From assembly GCA_930367215.1 (NCBI GenBank), contig OV884058.1, positions 168,436,478 through 168,500,477 of the forward strand: 64,000 nt of DNA, in the 5' to 3' direction. Below are positions 31,662 to 42,655 of the stretch, in pieces. A program made the position numbers and the translations under genes. The notes below the pieces were generated by a model. That model was not told the origin of the DNA. It worked only from the letters and a program-made list of their open reading frames with translations, and did not search any database. Numbering within the stretch: position 1 is the stretch's first letter; each line of letters begins with the position of its first letter. The DNA comes from Pollenia angustigena. Lineage: Eukaryota > Arthropoda > Insecta > Diptera > Polleniidae.

Positions 31662-32189
31662 TAAATAAGAATTTTTACGTAAGAATTTTATATAAACACA
31701 AGTTAAAGTTCTATATTCGGCTGTGCCTAATCTGTGACACCCTGCACCGACAGTTCGAATATTTCAGGAGTGCGATCTATATGATGTCTATTTATTATTA
31801 ATTTATCCATTTAAACAGACGTCAGCATTAATAATGGTTACGATTTAGACCTTTTTTTAAATTAATGACCGACAATCAGAAAGTTTTATGCATTTCTTTT
31901 TTAAAAATTTGAATAAGCTTAAGTAAAATATCATGATTCGTAACAGTTTAAACCGAACTTAAATGATTTTCTGGAGGGGAATTTCATTTATTTATTTATT
32001 TAAAATATTCAAATTGATTACAAGCCTATAAGGCTTAACAAATCTAGAAATATACTGTGACTATACATTACAAATTTTATATGATAAATTCATTAAAAAA
32101 TATATATAATTATAATATGCAAATAAAATATTCGAGCTTAAGGTCCTATTGTTTTATATAAAAAACTTTTTTTATTCATTTATTTTCAC
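31662..32189. other. no gene seen
   Basis: AT-rich; a TATTTATTTATTTA stretch near 31990 and the phrase AAGCCTATAAGGCTT, a palindrome at about 32023-32037, are the only features. Confidence 0.4.
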
Positions 32190-32232
32190 CAATATTTCGG
32201 CACTTCCTTTGAGTGCCTTCTTCAGGGTTTTT
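32190..32232 (-). ncRNA. hammerhead-like core (Penelope-type)
   Basis: Minus strand: CTGAAGA (32225-32219), a strong stem II GGCACT/AGTGCC (32217-32212 with 32204-32199), then GAAA (32198-32195) and TATTGG. Core and stem II are complete; stem I is limited to ACC/GGT next to the core. Probably the remnant of a Penelope-like terminal repeat joined to the 3' end of a non-LTR relic. Confidence 0.5.
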
Positions 32233-32714
32233 TTCTTTATAACAAAATTACATATTATATATATATATAATTATACTAATTAAATCACAACTTCCAGTAT
32301 TCATATATTTCCCCCCTTTTGCACAACTATTGAAGTTAAGTTAAATCATATGTTTGTATAATTTACAGTTCTTTTTTGGTTTAGTAACAGCTTATAACAA
32401 AGTTACAAATATTGCTTTACGGTCTTCTTAAATTCCTTAATAGATTTAGTAAACTTCTTATCATTATTTGCAAGGCAGTTGTTTCATATCCTTGCAACCC
32501 TAACTAGCAAGGACCTTGTCATATATAATGTAGAATGATTAGGACAAATACGACTTTTGGTTCTAGAAGATCTACCAAAACTTAACTTTTCAAAAAGATA
32601 AGAAGGCTTGCCATACTTTACTATTTTATAAAATTGAAGCATTAAACGTAAATTTATAAAACTCTGAAAATCAGGAGCTAATAGATATGTGTTCTCTATA
32701 CCCTAGACGACAAA

Positions 32715-32785
32715 TCGTCGGTTGATTATTTAATTGTCGTATGTGGATACAAATTACATACGACAATTAAATAATCAACCGACGA
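32715..32785. repeat. perfect 30-bp hairpin in the RT relic
   Basis: Arm 32715-32744 (starts TCGTCGGTTGATTATTTAAT) is perfectly reverse-complemented at 32756-32785 around an 11-nt loop. It interrupts the RT tail after RVVRYI. Perfect arms in decayed sequence imply recent origin, for example a template-switch that copied a local 30-mer in reverse. Confidence 0.85.
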
Positions 32786-33233
32786 AATGTATCTAACTAC
32801 ACGATTAAAACACAGCTTAAGTTTCTTCAAATGATGTTGGGAAATTCCCGAAAAAACCTCCAGCCCATAAAGAAACAAAGGAAGACATAAAGACAATGCC
32901 ACCTTTTTCCTTATCTGTATTGGAAGGTATAAGCCCACGCAAAAATTTTTTTAATGTAAAAGATATTCTCGATATTATAAAATTGATTTGATAGGAAAAA
33001 TCCAACTGTGTGTCTATATGAATACCCAAAGTCTTGTGATGAGATACAAACTGAATATTTGTATCAGTTATATTAATATTAGGCAGAACTACATTGCTAG
33101 AAAACTACATGGCTTTAGTCTTATTCGGATTAAGATTTAAATAGTTAATTTTTGCCCATTCTATAATGAGTTTTAAGTCATTATTAACATTCGCCTCAAG
33201 GAAATTTGTCCCAAGGGTAGAATCATTAGCCAG

Positions 33234-34070
33234 GAGGCTTATTCTAAATTGCGATGCGAAAATCAATGCGATGCGCAAATGAAATGCGATGCGAAAGAAA
33301 ATTGGTATTCTGTTAGACTTTCGCAATCGCATTCGCAATTTATTTTCAAATAGTGGCAACGCTGCTCAAATATACGTCAGTGTCAATAAACGTCAAATTA
33401 AAAATAAAAACATTTTTTGTGTTTGGCTGTGAAAATTGTTTAAACAATTTATTTAAGACATTCTGTAATAATAAAAATGGATTTTGTGGTACTGTGGTTC
33501 GACGGCGAAGAAATGAAAATGTTTTGTGTGTACTTTAAAATCGGCCCAAACATATTAAAATTAAAGTCAAATATTTTTGAACTGGTTTTATATATTTCAT
33601 ACTTTTTCCATCCTGCAGCTTCTCTAATAGGTGGTCCCTTGATATTTAGTTCTTCAGTTAAAGTTTGCCATAAAGTATCTGCCGACTGACGTGCATTTGG
33701 TGTTTTCAAATGGCCTCTTGCCAATTGGCTGTGCTTATTCATAAATTCTATCATTATTTCAAATTGACGCGGTTTGATGGTCTTATTGCTTGCTTCCCTG
33801 AATTAAATAATAAATATATGATGAATAAATAAATAAAATTTTATCTTTCACTAACATGTTTGTACTTTGCGAATGCTATTTTGTTGTCGAATAAATTTTG
33901 CGAATTTGACATTTGTTTTCGCAATGTAGAATACCGACTTGTCACCTTTTCGCATTTGAAATGCGATTAAAAAAAAAACTTTGCGAATATCGCAATACAG
34001 AATAGCAATTGTTCGCATTTATGCATTTTCGCATCGCATTGATTATCGCATCGCAATTCAGAATAAGCCT
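33234..34070 (-). mobile_element. Harbinger-like element with Myb/SANT exon
   Basis: Ends GGAGGCTTATTCT(A)AATTGCG and, in reverse complement, AGGCTTATTCTGAATTGCG, similar for about 40 bp. CCA flanks both sides (33231-33233 reading TAGCCA, and 34071-34073), a 3-bp duplication; removal restores the RT reading YADDI-LLAND. Subterminal DNA carries multiple GCGATGCG boxes, three on the left and two on the right, plus GCGAA variants. It encodes a Myb/SANT-like exon but no DDE transposase, so it is non-autonomous or internally deleted. Confidence 0.75.
33603..33797 (-). CDS. Myb/SANT-like DNA-binding protein exon (Harbinger accessory type)
   Basis: The exon reads TIKPRQFEIMIEFMNKHSQL, then ARGHLKTPNARQSADTLWQ and LTEELNIKGPPIREAAGWKK. 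This spacing (FMxxH, LW..L..ELN..GPP....GWKK) is that of zeste/MSANTD-like trihelix domains found in Harbinger accessory proteins and host genes. It is bounded by an acceptor-like TTTAATTCAG before 33797 and a donor-like GTATGA after 33603, so introns likely flank it; a TATTACAG acceptor near 33475 could begin the next exon. The protein would bind the element's subterminal repeats and escort a transposase. Whether this copy is expressed is unknown; first and last exons are not identified. Confidence 0.6.
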
Positions 34071-34217
34071 CCAGTAGTTAAATATCATCCGCGTATTATA
34101 TTAGAGCCATGGTAAGCTAAGGACCAATCATCCCAAAATTCAGCGGATTGATTTCTGGTATTAAAAAACATAAATTTTAATACAGCGGTGAAATTATTAA
34201 ATTTTTTATATTATTAC

Positions 34218-34731
34218 CAGTGTTCGAAAATAAACAGTACATTATTTAGCGTTCGGCTCACACACCGAAGAACGATATCTATTTTTTTAGTGTTTGTGTA
34301 AACATACACAAACCTTAATACCGTTCGTAACTATTTTCAAGAAAGAACCGAACATTATATAATGTTCGGTTCTTCGTTAAAAAACAGAACAATTGTAGTG
34401 ATACTGTAGAAAAACATTATATTTTAATGTTCTATAATGTTTTTTTCGTGTGTGTATTTTGTTTTTGTAAAAAAATGTTTGGTTTTTTTTTATCAGCAAA
34501 AAGCGACGAACATTAACGAGCCGAACCGAACACATTGAAGTTCGTGGATTTTCAAAAAAAACCGAACGGAATTTAATGTTCTCATCATTTGTTGAGTATG
34601 ATGAAAACAGCATTATTTTTGTGTTCGAAAGATGACAAACAGGGAAACGTTATTTTTTTTTAATGCATTTTCCACAAATCTACCGAACCGAACATTAAAG
34701 AACGATATTTAGTGTTTATTTTCGAACACTG
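34218..34731. mobile_element. 514-bp hAT-type MITE with 8-bp target duplication
   Basis: ATTATTAC at 34210-34217 and 34732-34739. Ends CAGTGTTCGAAAATAAACA are inverted and identical for 19 bp. The interior has repeated GAACCGAACATTA words in both orientations. 8-bp duplication plus CAGTG ends is the hAT pattern. The 78-codon minus frame (34377-34613) is incidental. Confidence 0.9.
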
Positions 34732-34892
34732 ATTATTACATCAAAATGGCAAAATTTACATTTAACATAAGTATATAACGTAACAACATAAAATATTGAG
34801 TTATTTTTAAAAAACATATTTCCACAACACAACTTATTTTATGGCGACTCGATAACTTGCACAAATGTTGTTCGTATCTTCTTTTAGATTCA

Positions 34893-35460
34893 TCGTATTT
34901 TTTATGTTTTGTTGGATCCTTCTTTAGTAAATCGTTTTCTTATAGAGGTTTCTTTGTCCAATATCCTTATTTGTTGGAAATCTGGTACATGTTGAGATTC
35001 AATCATATGCATAGCTAATGCTGTGGTCTCCTTCTGCTTTGCAATGTTCATTTTATGTTCTCCGATCCTTGTAGATAACTCCCTTTTTGTTGTTCCAATG
35101 TATATTTGATTACATTGTTCTTTGTCATTTCCCTTACACCTGATATCATAAACAACATTACTTTGTTGTTGTTTTTCCACTGGCGCTTTTATTTTCGTAA
35201 ATATTGCACTTGTTGTTTGTTAGGTTTGTACGCAAACATATGTAATTTTGTTTCAGTGTTTCTCTCATGTTTCTGTTGTCAGTAAGGCCAGGGATGTATT
35301 GTACACTGTAAAATTTCCTGTTTTCTTTTCATCAGTGTTGTAAAATTTGTTATTATTTTTTAACCGCCTATTTACGTCATCAATTAAAGATTTAATTTAG
35401 TTTTGTTTGATTGTTTTAAAATGGAATTTTAAGCCTTTAATTGTCATAAGTTTACGAAAG
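34893..35460 (-). pseudogene. second Penelope-like remnant with GIY-YIG nuclease
   Basis: Minus strand. The open part 34902-35180 reads QQQSNVVYDIRCKGNDKEQC, then NQIYIGTTKRELSTRIGEHK, the GIY-YIG nuclease core, with HMIESQHVPDF downstream. Upstream, in disrupted frames, YIPGLTDNRNMRETL (about 35330-35260) is the linker before the nuclease. RT is absent. Only moderately similar to the remnant at 17340-17945, so a different Penelope lineage. Confidence 0.75.
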
Positions 35461-35794
35461 GTGAAGTCATAAAGATAAGTTGGTAAGTATTTTAGGGCTG
35501 GCACTTGTCATTATTAGCTAGGCCAGTATGGTGGGTGGGTTAAGAAGGGAATAGGAATTTCACCTTATTATTCCCAACTTTAATCAACAATATTCATCTT
35601 TACTCTTTTCTATATACCATCTACATTTCGTTGAAATTAGCTACCTAAATTTAAAGTTGATTGCAGCAAAATTAGCACTTACCTTATAGAGGACAAGAAC
35701 ACACCCCAACGACGAGCACGGCCGGTTATTTATAGGTAGCACTGTCCCGTTACAAAGCGCAACGGGTAAAGTTATGGTCTTTTAATGCAAATTA
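35461..35794. other. no gene seen
   Basis: AT-rich with a GC-richer patch near 35705-35765 (GACGAGCACGGCCGG). No frame or repeat supported. Confidence 0.35.
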
Positions 35795-36011
35795 CACAGA
35801 AGAAAATAAAAAGTTATTTCAATAAAATATTTTGCGATTTAGTTACAAAATTAATTAAATTTGCACCAGTAAGCAAATTAATAGTATCAATTCAACGTTT
35901 AATTCACTTGATGGAACGTTTAATTCACTTGATAAAATTTTGAATTAAAACTGATTTTATTTTTGATTAATGCTCTAATTGGTAAATAATTTTGGAGAAT
36001 TTTTTCTGCGC
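35795..36011. mobile_element. MITE related to 13993-14262
   Basis: Starts TA|CACAGAAGAAAA and ends near TTTTTTCTGCGC. Contains reverse-oriented AACGTTTAATTCACTTGAT words, the internal repeat of the 13993-14262 element. Right boundary approximate. Confidence 0.6.
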
Positions 36012-37631
36012 ACTTTGGCAAAATTTCCTATTTTTATTTAATTTTTAAAACATTTTCTAGAAAATACCAAATTTTTCTTTAATTTTCCTACACAACAAAA
36101 ATATTTCCTGCCCATTGACCCTGTGCTTCATAAAATAAAACAAAAACTTAATTTTATGTTAAATATTTACAAAAGCCATTAACTAATCAAATACGTATTT
36201 ATTTGAAGTTCAATTTATTTATTTAAAAATTGATTGATGTTTTCCAATTCGTCTATTTGTCACTTTGGAAATAGATTAGGTGATTTATTTACCTACATAT
36301 AAATATAAAGTTTGTTAAAATAAAACAATTTGCCAGATGAATTCAAATTATAGGCTACCTGAATAAAATAGGAATGTGTACAACCATAAAAAAAAAATTT
36401 TGGAAATACCACAAATTAATGTTGGATTACATGACACTGTACTTTTATGCAAAGTTCAGAAAATTTGCCCAAATAATTGAAACGTTTCATAATTTAAGAC
36501 AATAAGATTAACTTTAAAGATTCTACAAAACCATTTGTTTGTAAAATGGAAACGATAATTTATTGCCCTAAACTTGATTGATGTGATATTTATTATAGGT
36601 CAATCCAAAAAGGCAATTTACTTATCTTTTTATTCTCATTATTTCTGCTACAAAAATTATCATCTATTATTTGCTGCTTGTTTTTATTTTTTTTTTCATG
36701 CTTGATTTGTCATTTACAACTTTTAATACAAAGTAAACACGAAATCAGCGCATTAGTGTCCTTAATGTCTTCTAAGCGCCACAAATAATAACAACAGCGA
36801 CAACAATCATAATAGGTAGAAAGAAATGAACAGACGAAAGTTTCACATAGCAAAAACAAATAAGAAATGAAAATCAAGTTATTCCGGCCATACGGTACCC
36901 TACATCACTACATGGGCACATTTGCTTAATTCCGGGACGACATTTGTTTTCGCGCTATGTGAAAATATAGACCTCAACATATTAAAAAGGCTGTGTCGTA
37001 CTTGCACCAATTGCATGTCATATACCAAATTTTGTACAGATACCTTTAAAATTGGGACACCAAGTTTCTAATATCAAGATTAATGATCGGACGGACACTT
37101 TAATCTTAACTCATAAAATACTTTCAAGTCGATCGGTAATGTAATGTTTTATTTAGGAGTACAATTTTATGCGTTACGACCTTCAGCACAAACGTATAGT
37201 ACCCACTCCACCTATTTTGGTGTAAGGTACGAAAATCCTTAACATAATTTACAAAAAAAAAAAAAAATCGCACGCATACATACATACGTAAATGAAGACA
37301 AATTCCCTCATAAGCGGCAGAGAAATTGTCAGATAATTTTGAGTTTTAAAAATAAATCTAAAAAGAATATGCAGGTATTAGTGGTGGCATTTATGATGAT
37401 TGAAAAATAAAAATGGAAATTGAAGAAAATCACAATAAAATTAGAAGAAAAAAATGCGATTAGAAAACAGAAGGAGCTTAAAATGATGGAATGTAGGACC
37501 ACGGGGAACTTCAGAACCGTTTGATGGAAAAAACAAGTACAACTGCTCTACACCGGCTTTGTCGGATCTTAAATGCCATTTACTAAAAAAACACAATATT
37601 TTAGAAGCTCAAATTTAATTGTAGAAAGCTG
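36012..37631. other. long AT-rich stretch, no gene
   Basis: Holds scraps of dispersed repeats (CATACGGTACCCTACATCACTA near 36889) and short simple repeats (ACATACATACATAC near 37277). No open frame of 60 or more codons and no inverted ends found. Confidence 0.45.
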
Positions 37632-37862
37632 GGGTCTAATCACCGCATTCGATACTATCGTATCGAATAAACTATCGAATGTTTTTGAATACGACAGACA
37701 TTGACGTATCGAATGAAAACTCGATAAATGTAATGTCGAGTTACTCGATAACGAATGCTATTATTTCAAATTCCATAATTTTCATTCGATATCGAGTTTC
37801 ATGATACCAAAATAAATAATTTCGATCAATTTTGCTCGATATCATATGCGGTGATTAGACCC
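37632..37862. mobile_element. 231-bp MITE with GGGTCTAATCACCGCAT ends
   Basis: The left end GGGTCTAATCACCGCAT (37632-37648) recurs exactly in reverse complement at 37846-37862. The interior is dense in TATCGA and ATCGAAT words in both directions. No clear target duplication. Confidence 0.8.
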
Positions 37863-38417
37863 AAGTGTTGCAAAATTGAAATTTCGAAATGGTACTGAAC
37901 TTCATCTAAAAGAGTATTTTTCCCAACAAATGGTACTTTTTGTTAAAAAAAATAATACAATAATTTATGAAAATAAAAGGAACAAAAAATGTTTTATTGG
38001 AATTCATTTATCTAAGTATTTAATAGCAAACAGTATTAATATTTAAGGTACACATGTAAATAATATTTCTGTTATACATATGCGTCAAGCATCCCATCCA
38101 TTTACAATATTATTGTATATTTTATTCGCCATATTATTTCTATATTGCACTATATTATTCAATAAGTGGCACAATGGTTTCAATTAAAATATGGCGCAGC
38201 TTTTATTAAAGAAAAAACATAACCTTTAAAGCAAAACAATATAGTACATTATTCAAAACACGTTTCACAGTATATTGCACTTCTTTTCTGAGCCGCTTAA
38301 GGTACGTTTTTGTAGTGTTTTCTAAAAAAAATATTTGATATAGTTTATATATTTATGAATAAGTAAATAAATTAAAAATTTTATTTTTGTCAACATAAAT
38401 TTATACTGGTATATTTA
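37863..38417. other. no gene seen
   Basis: AT-rich; no supportable feature before the large element that starts at 38424. Confidence 0.4.
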
Positions 38418-39143
38418 TATTTATTAGGGCGGGTCGATTTATTTTTCGACAATTTCCCTATGATTTCCGTATTCTATCAGTTATTCCATGAAAATTTGCC
38501 AAAGGAACCATACCTCTATCGTTAAGATCGAGTCCCCTATTTTTTGTTGGTAGATTTTTTCCCAAATTGACGTTCGTATGAAATATAACCTACACGTTCA
38601 CATCCATAACTCAAAAACTATTTTGATCAGTTTACAAAAGAAAATCTCTAACATTGGTCCAACGGTTCAAAAGTTACGGGCATTTTTGTCCAAATTTTGG
38701 AGCATTTTTCCATTTTTTCAAGATTTTGTCCAAGAATATTACTTTCATGGCCATTTTTTTGGCTCAATTTTTTTGACTTACGAAGCTTACGAACCTTACG
38801 TTACGACTGGACTGATTTCCGCTTTACATTATTGGCATATTTTTTCACAGGGTGCACACCCTGTGTTATGTTTGTTTATTTCTTTTTGTTTTTAGTTTCT
38901 TTATAGACTTCTTTATTTTTGTTTGTTATTTTTGTTTGTTTATAATATTCCAGTGTATGCTAGTTTTGTTTGAGCGTCATTTCAGTGAAGTGTTACTTGA
39001 AATAACTAACAAATAATCAAACTATTTTGAAATTTAGAAAAGAGTTAAAGGTAAGTGTAAAAACATTGCTAACTGTTATAGTTAATAGTTATATTATTAT
39101 TCTATGAAAAACATATTTAATTCTTTTAGTGACGGTTTAAAAA

Positions 39144-40990
39144 ATGGATTCAGAGCCTGGTTCATCGCAAAATCCAACAGATACCCAACGCAGTAGTTTG
39201 CAACATTTGGTCTCTCATGATGTTTTTTCTTTTGGCGTGGCCTGTGAATTACCTGATATTAATCTGTCAACTAAACGAGATATATTGAAGTACTATTTGT
39301 TCTTGGCCGAACCATCAAAAGCCCAAAGCAAAATGTTTTTGTATAAAAGATTTACTCCCCAAGTAGCAGACAGATTGTTAGAAATTTGGAATCAACTTAG
39401 TATTGAACTTATACTCAAAGGTAGCATCATTAGAAAATTGAATAATTTGCTTGACGCATATAGTAATGCAGATAAACAACGAGTAAAACGCGCAACAGAA
39501 TTCAAAAAATTCGTAGAATCAACAAAATAATTATTCAACATTGGAAAATGCAAATGCAACTTGAAAGAAAACGACTGCTCATGTGGATCTATCCCAGAAA
39601 ACTTAAAACATTTCATGCGCGATCAATATAATGACAGAATACAAACGATACCGGAATGCGATAGTGGAAGTGAAGAGACGATACCAACGACTATACCAAC
39701 AATCCCAGTGGAATGGAAGTTGATGTGAGAGGAGGTTCAGAATTAGTTCTACCACCACAAACATACACTCCCAGATACAATACTAAAAACTATGCAATGA
39801 TGTGTAACAGATTTGGTGTGCATGATAGAATGGGATCAGCATTGGCAACAGCTCTGATGGAAGACCTGGGCGTAAAAGATGCTCATGACAATCTTGCCAT
39901 CATGGATAAAAGTAAACTTCGTAGAGAAAGAGAAAAATGGAGCCAAGACGCACTTCGTAAGCGGTATGATGGCTCGAATTTGATATCATTTTCATTCGAA
40001 GGCAGAAAAAATGATGCTCTAACTGTAGAAAAAATTGATGAGAAGTTGAATCCAAGGATGGTTAAAGAACCTCATCTAGTTGTTTTGAGGGAACCAAAAT
40101 CTCAATTGATAGGCTACACAAAACTAGAAAGTGAAACTGCGGCAAGCAAAGTCAACAAATTGATCGAATTCTTCCAAGAAAAACAATTGTCTCTCGATTC
40201 ATTAATTGCCATATGCGCTGATGGTGAACCAACAAATACTGGCGTACACGGTGGAATTTTGCGACTATTCGAAAAACAGTTAAAGAGACCACTGCACTGG
40301 TTTGTGTGTCTTCTGCACTTTAACGAGCTTCCGTTTAGACATTTGTTTGACACTTTAGACAAATGAACCACCGCTGGACCACGATCAACTACCGGAAAGT
40401 TGAGCTCAAAAATTGCTGATTGTGAAAATCTTCCGGTATGTAATTTTTATAGCTGATTCTTTACCATTTTTCATTATATTTTTTAGCTTTTATGTTTTCT
40501 TTTCAGGTGGTAACCGATTTTGAGGAAATCGCTTTGGAAAATATGCCTCCTGGTGATTTAAATCCAGAAGAATTATCTACTGATTCGAGGTACTTGATGT
40601 TAATGGCCAATGCAATTTCTAATGGTGTGGTTCCTGCGGACTTGTCGCACATAAAACCAGGGCCAATTGCACATTCTCGTTGGCTGACCAAAGCCAATAG
40701 ATTATTACGGTTTTATGTGACAACTAATAATCCAACTGAAAATTTAAAAATTCTGGCTAACTATATAATAAAAGTATACACGCCAATGTATTTCAATGTT
40801 AAGTATTATAGCTCTGCCGCATACGGTAGTACATTACTTTTTAAATTTATTACTTGGACACGATTTTTACCACCGAATTTACTTGGAGTTGTAAATACAG
40901 TAATTCAAGATAATCCATATTTTGCACACTCAGAAAATATCTTGCTATCTATGTTGTTTGATGATAGAATGGAACAACGAAACATTGCTA
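39144..40990 (+). pseudogene. family A DDE/RNase H-like transposase, main part
   Basis: An N-terminal helical region (DINLSTKRDILKYYLF to ATEFKKFVESTK) is followed in the same frame, after a TAA at 39528, by a cysteine cluster NIGKCKC..NDCSCG..LKHFMRDQ. A frameshift near 39700 leads to MCNRFGVHDRMGSALATALM, then SFSFEGRKNDAL, IAICADGEPTNTGVHGG and RPLHWFVCLLHFNELPFRHLF. After a TGA at 40364 it continues TTAGPRS..DCENLP, then a 71-bp GT-AG intron (40436-40506) and VVTDFEEIALENMPPGDLN, GPIAHSRWLTKANRLLRF. The CAD and the SF(E/D)GRK region look like RNase H-fold catalytic strands; E replaces an expected D there. The W of SRW and the C..H-type block recall hAT-like enzymes, but I would not assign it. 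Two stops and a frameshift mean it is dead. Confidence 0.75.
40436..40506 (+). other. 71-bp spliceosomal intron in the family A gene
   Basis: Donor GTATGT after codon CCG, pyrimidine-rich tract and acceptor TTTTCTTTTCAG before GTGGTAACC. Both exons join in phase 0, restoring DCENLP-VVTDFEE. An intron shows the gene is eukaryotic and that the element spread as DNA, not by retroposition. Confidence 0.75.
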
Positions 40991-41661
40991 CACAGAGAAA
41001 ACAGATTCGTGATCACAACCGAATTTGGCGCCAATCGAATTTCGTCGGTTGCATGTATTATCACACAATTCGGTTCCAAATACTGAAAATTTCGTTGCTT
41101 AGCATAAAAGGTTTGATAGCAACATTTGAATTTTAGTACACTATCAGTCATAAAAACAGATATTGTTAGTTGTTAGTATGATTATTAGAAACAAAATTGT
41201 GCTTATACCTGAATAAATGTTAGGTACAACTGAATTAACACATAATTGGTGTTCATAACAAGAGATTTGATTGTCATTATCAATATATTTTTTTTAACCG
41301 ATCAAATGTAGTACATAAGGGGCAAGGACTTGTCCAAAGGTAATCTCAATGAATGGAAAAATGGGTTATTTTACAGTACGATGTCCTAGGGCAGGACCAT
41401 ACAACCCAGCTTGCATTACAAAGTGGAAGTCTTTAAACTACTCCATGGTATACTCCAGAGGATAAGCTTTGAAATCGTTTCAAAACGAAAACATTTCGTT
41501 AAAAAACGAAGACATGTCGTTTCACTGCAAACTCTTTTTAATAATGACCATGTCTATACTTGCACTACATTGGACCAGTCCAGGATCAAAATGGATCAAG
41601 AAGTCCAATATAATTTGCAGATTTTTAAAAAATAAAACATACATTCATACATACATATGTA

Positions 41662-42222
41662 TTAGTGTGTCCCAAAAAAAAAAGTTTGTTGTGCCCCACC
41701 GTTTTTTGGAAGCTTATAGGGTAAAGTATTTTTGTGATTTTTTTCAGATTTTTCGGAAGAGGTTTAGAGGTCGCTAAAATCGAATTTAACCCAAAAATCG
41801 AGTTTTCTCGACTTTCTTTGAATTTTTGTCATTACTCGGCCCATAAGCAAGATTTTCTCTGTAACTTAGTCAATATTTTTAATGAAAACTTCTCAAACTT
41901 TAATTCTATGTGCAGGTTTTATAGGGTTCGCTTATTTTTTTTGCTCATTTGGGTCCCCTTAGTGACATTTTTGTGTAAATTTAGTATAAATTTGAAAATT
42001 AATGCTTCTTAACTTTTTAAATTTATATTTAAGTTAAAAAAAGTAATGATTCAGTTGAAAAGATAGATAAATTTTGATTCATTTAAAAAAAAAATAATTG
42101 AATTTGCTCTTACTGTTCCAAAGTTATACCCTTTTTAAGTTTTGTACCCATTTTGTGAAAACAAAAATACCCAAAAAAAAAAAAAATTAAAAACCATTTT
42201 TTTAACTATCAATTATTTATTA
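41662..42222. repeat. left long TIR of family B element
   Basis: About 561 bp, reverse complement of 44666-45232. The high similarity between arms compared with the decayed gene between them may reflect gene conversion or recent insertion. Confidence 0.85.
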
Positions 42223-42655
42223 GTGCCTGTATTCATAAAAATTTGTAAAATTTAATAAAGGTTTAAAGAACAAATTTACTATGAAAATTTTCCTTAATAA
42301 ACGTTTGTTAAATTTAATAATCGTTTGTGAATAGGGGGGTAGAACTTTTACGATGAAGCTCTATGCTCTGCAATAAATTCTGACAATCTGAATTCTGGGG
42401 TTGAATTTGTCCAGTAAAAATTAAATGAACTTCTCGTTAAAAATAAATGAAAAATAAGTAGACCGGTTTTTAACTGAATTTTTATTTATTTTATATTGCA
42501 ATTTCAGTAATTTTACGTACAGAATATTGTAAGTGTATAACAAATCGCGTTAATATTTATAAATATCTTATAAATCTGAAGCACTATTGAACTGGTTAGT
42601 ATACATTTCTATATAGTAGTCAAATAATTATGAGGAGTTTCGATGAAAAATAGAT

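Larger units (their letters stand above)
32330..34085 (-). pseudogene. non-LTR retrotransposon RT, C-terminal half, split by an insertion
   Basis: From high to low coordinates: YADDI just right of 34070, then after the inserted element ANDSTLGTNF (33220), LIIEWAKINYLNLNPNKTKAM (33160-33105, shown in two parts), LGIHIDTQLDFSYQI (33029 on), ISFTLKKFLRGLIPSNTD, a frameshift, LCLPLFLYGLEVFSGIS, LCFNRVVRYI, and finally a FGRSSRTKSRICP..SLLVRVARI tail near 32600-32480. The order matches palm motif C, thumb and C-terminal tail of CR1/jockey-type RTs. Multiple frameshifts and the insertion make it dead. The N-terminal half is missing. Confidence 0.75.

Noticed and set aside
32258..32275. TA repeat as a regulatory element.
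   Set aside because: Simple dinucleotide run, probably the microsatellite-like 3' tail of a non-LTR relic.
33477..33689. Plus-strand 70-codon frame starting MDFVVLWFDG.
   Set aside because: Opposite to the Myb/SANT exon, which has recognisable family spacing and splice sites; the plus frame has no motif.
38578..38906. 105- and 69-codon frames near 38.6 kb.
   Set aside because: They lie in the inverted repeat of family A and recur inverted at 46.4-46.6 kb with frame breaks.
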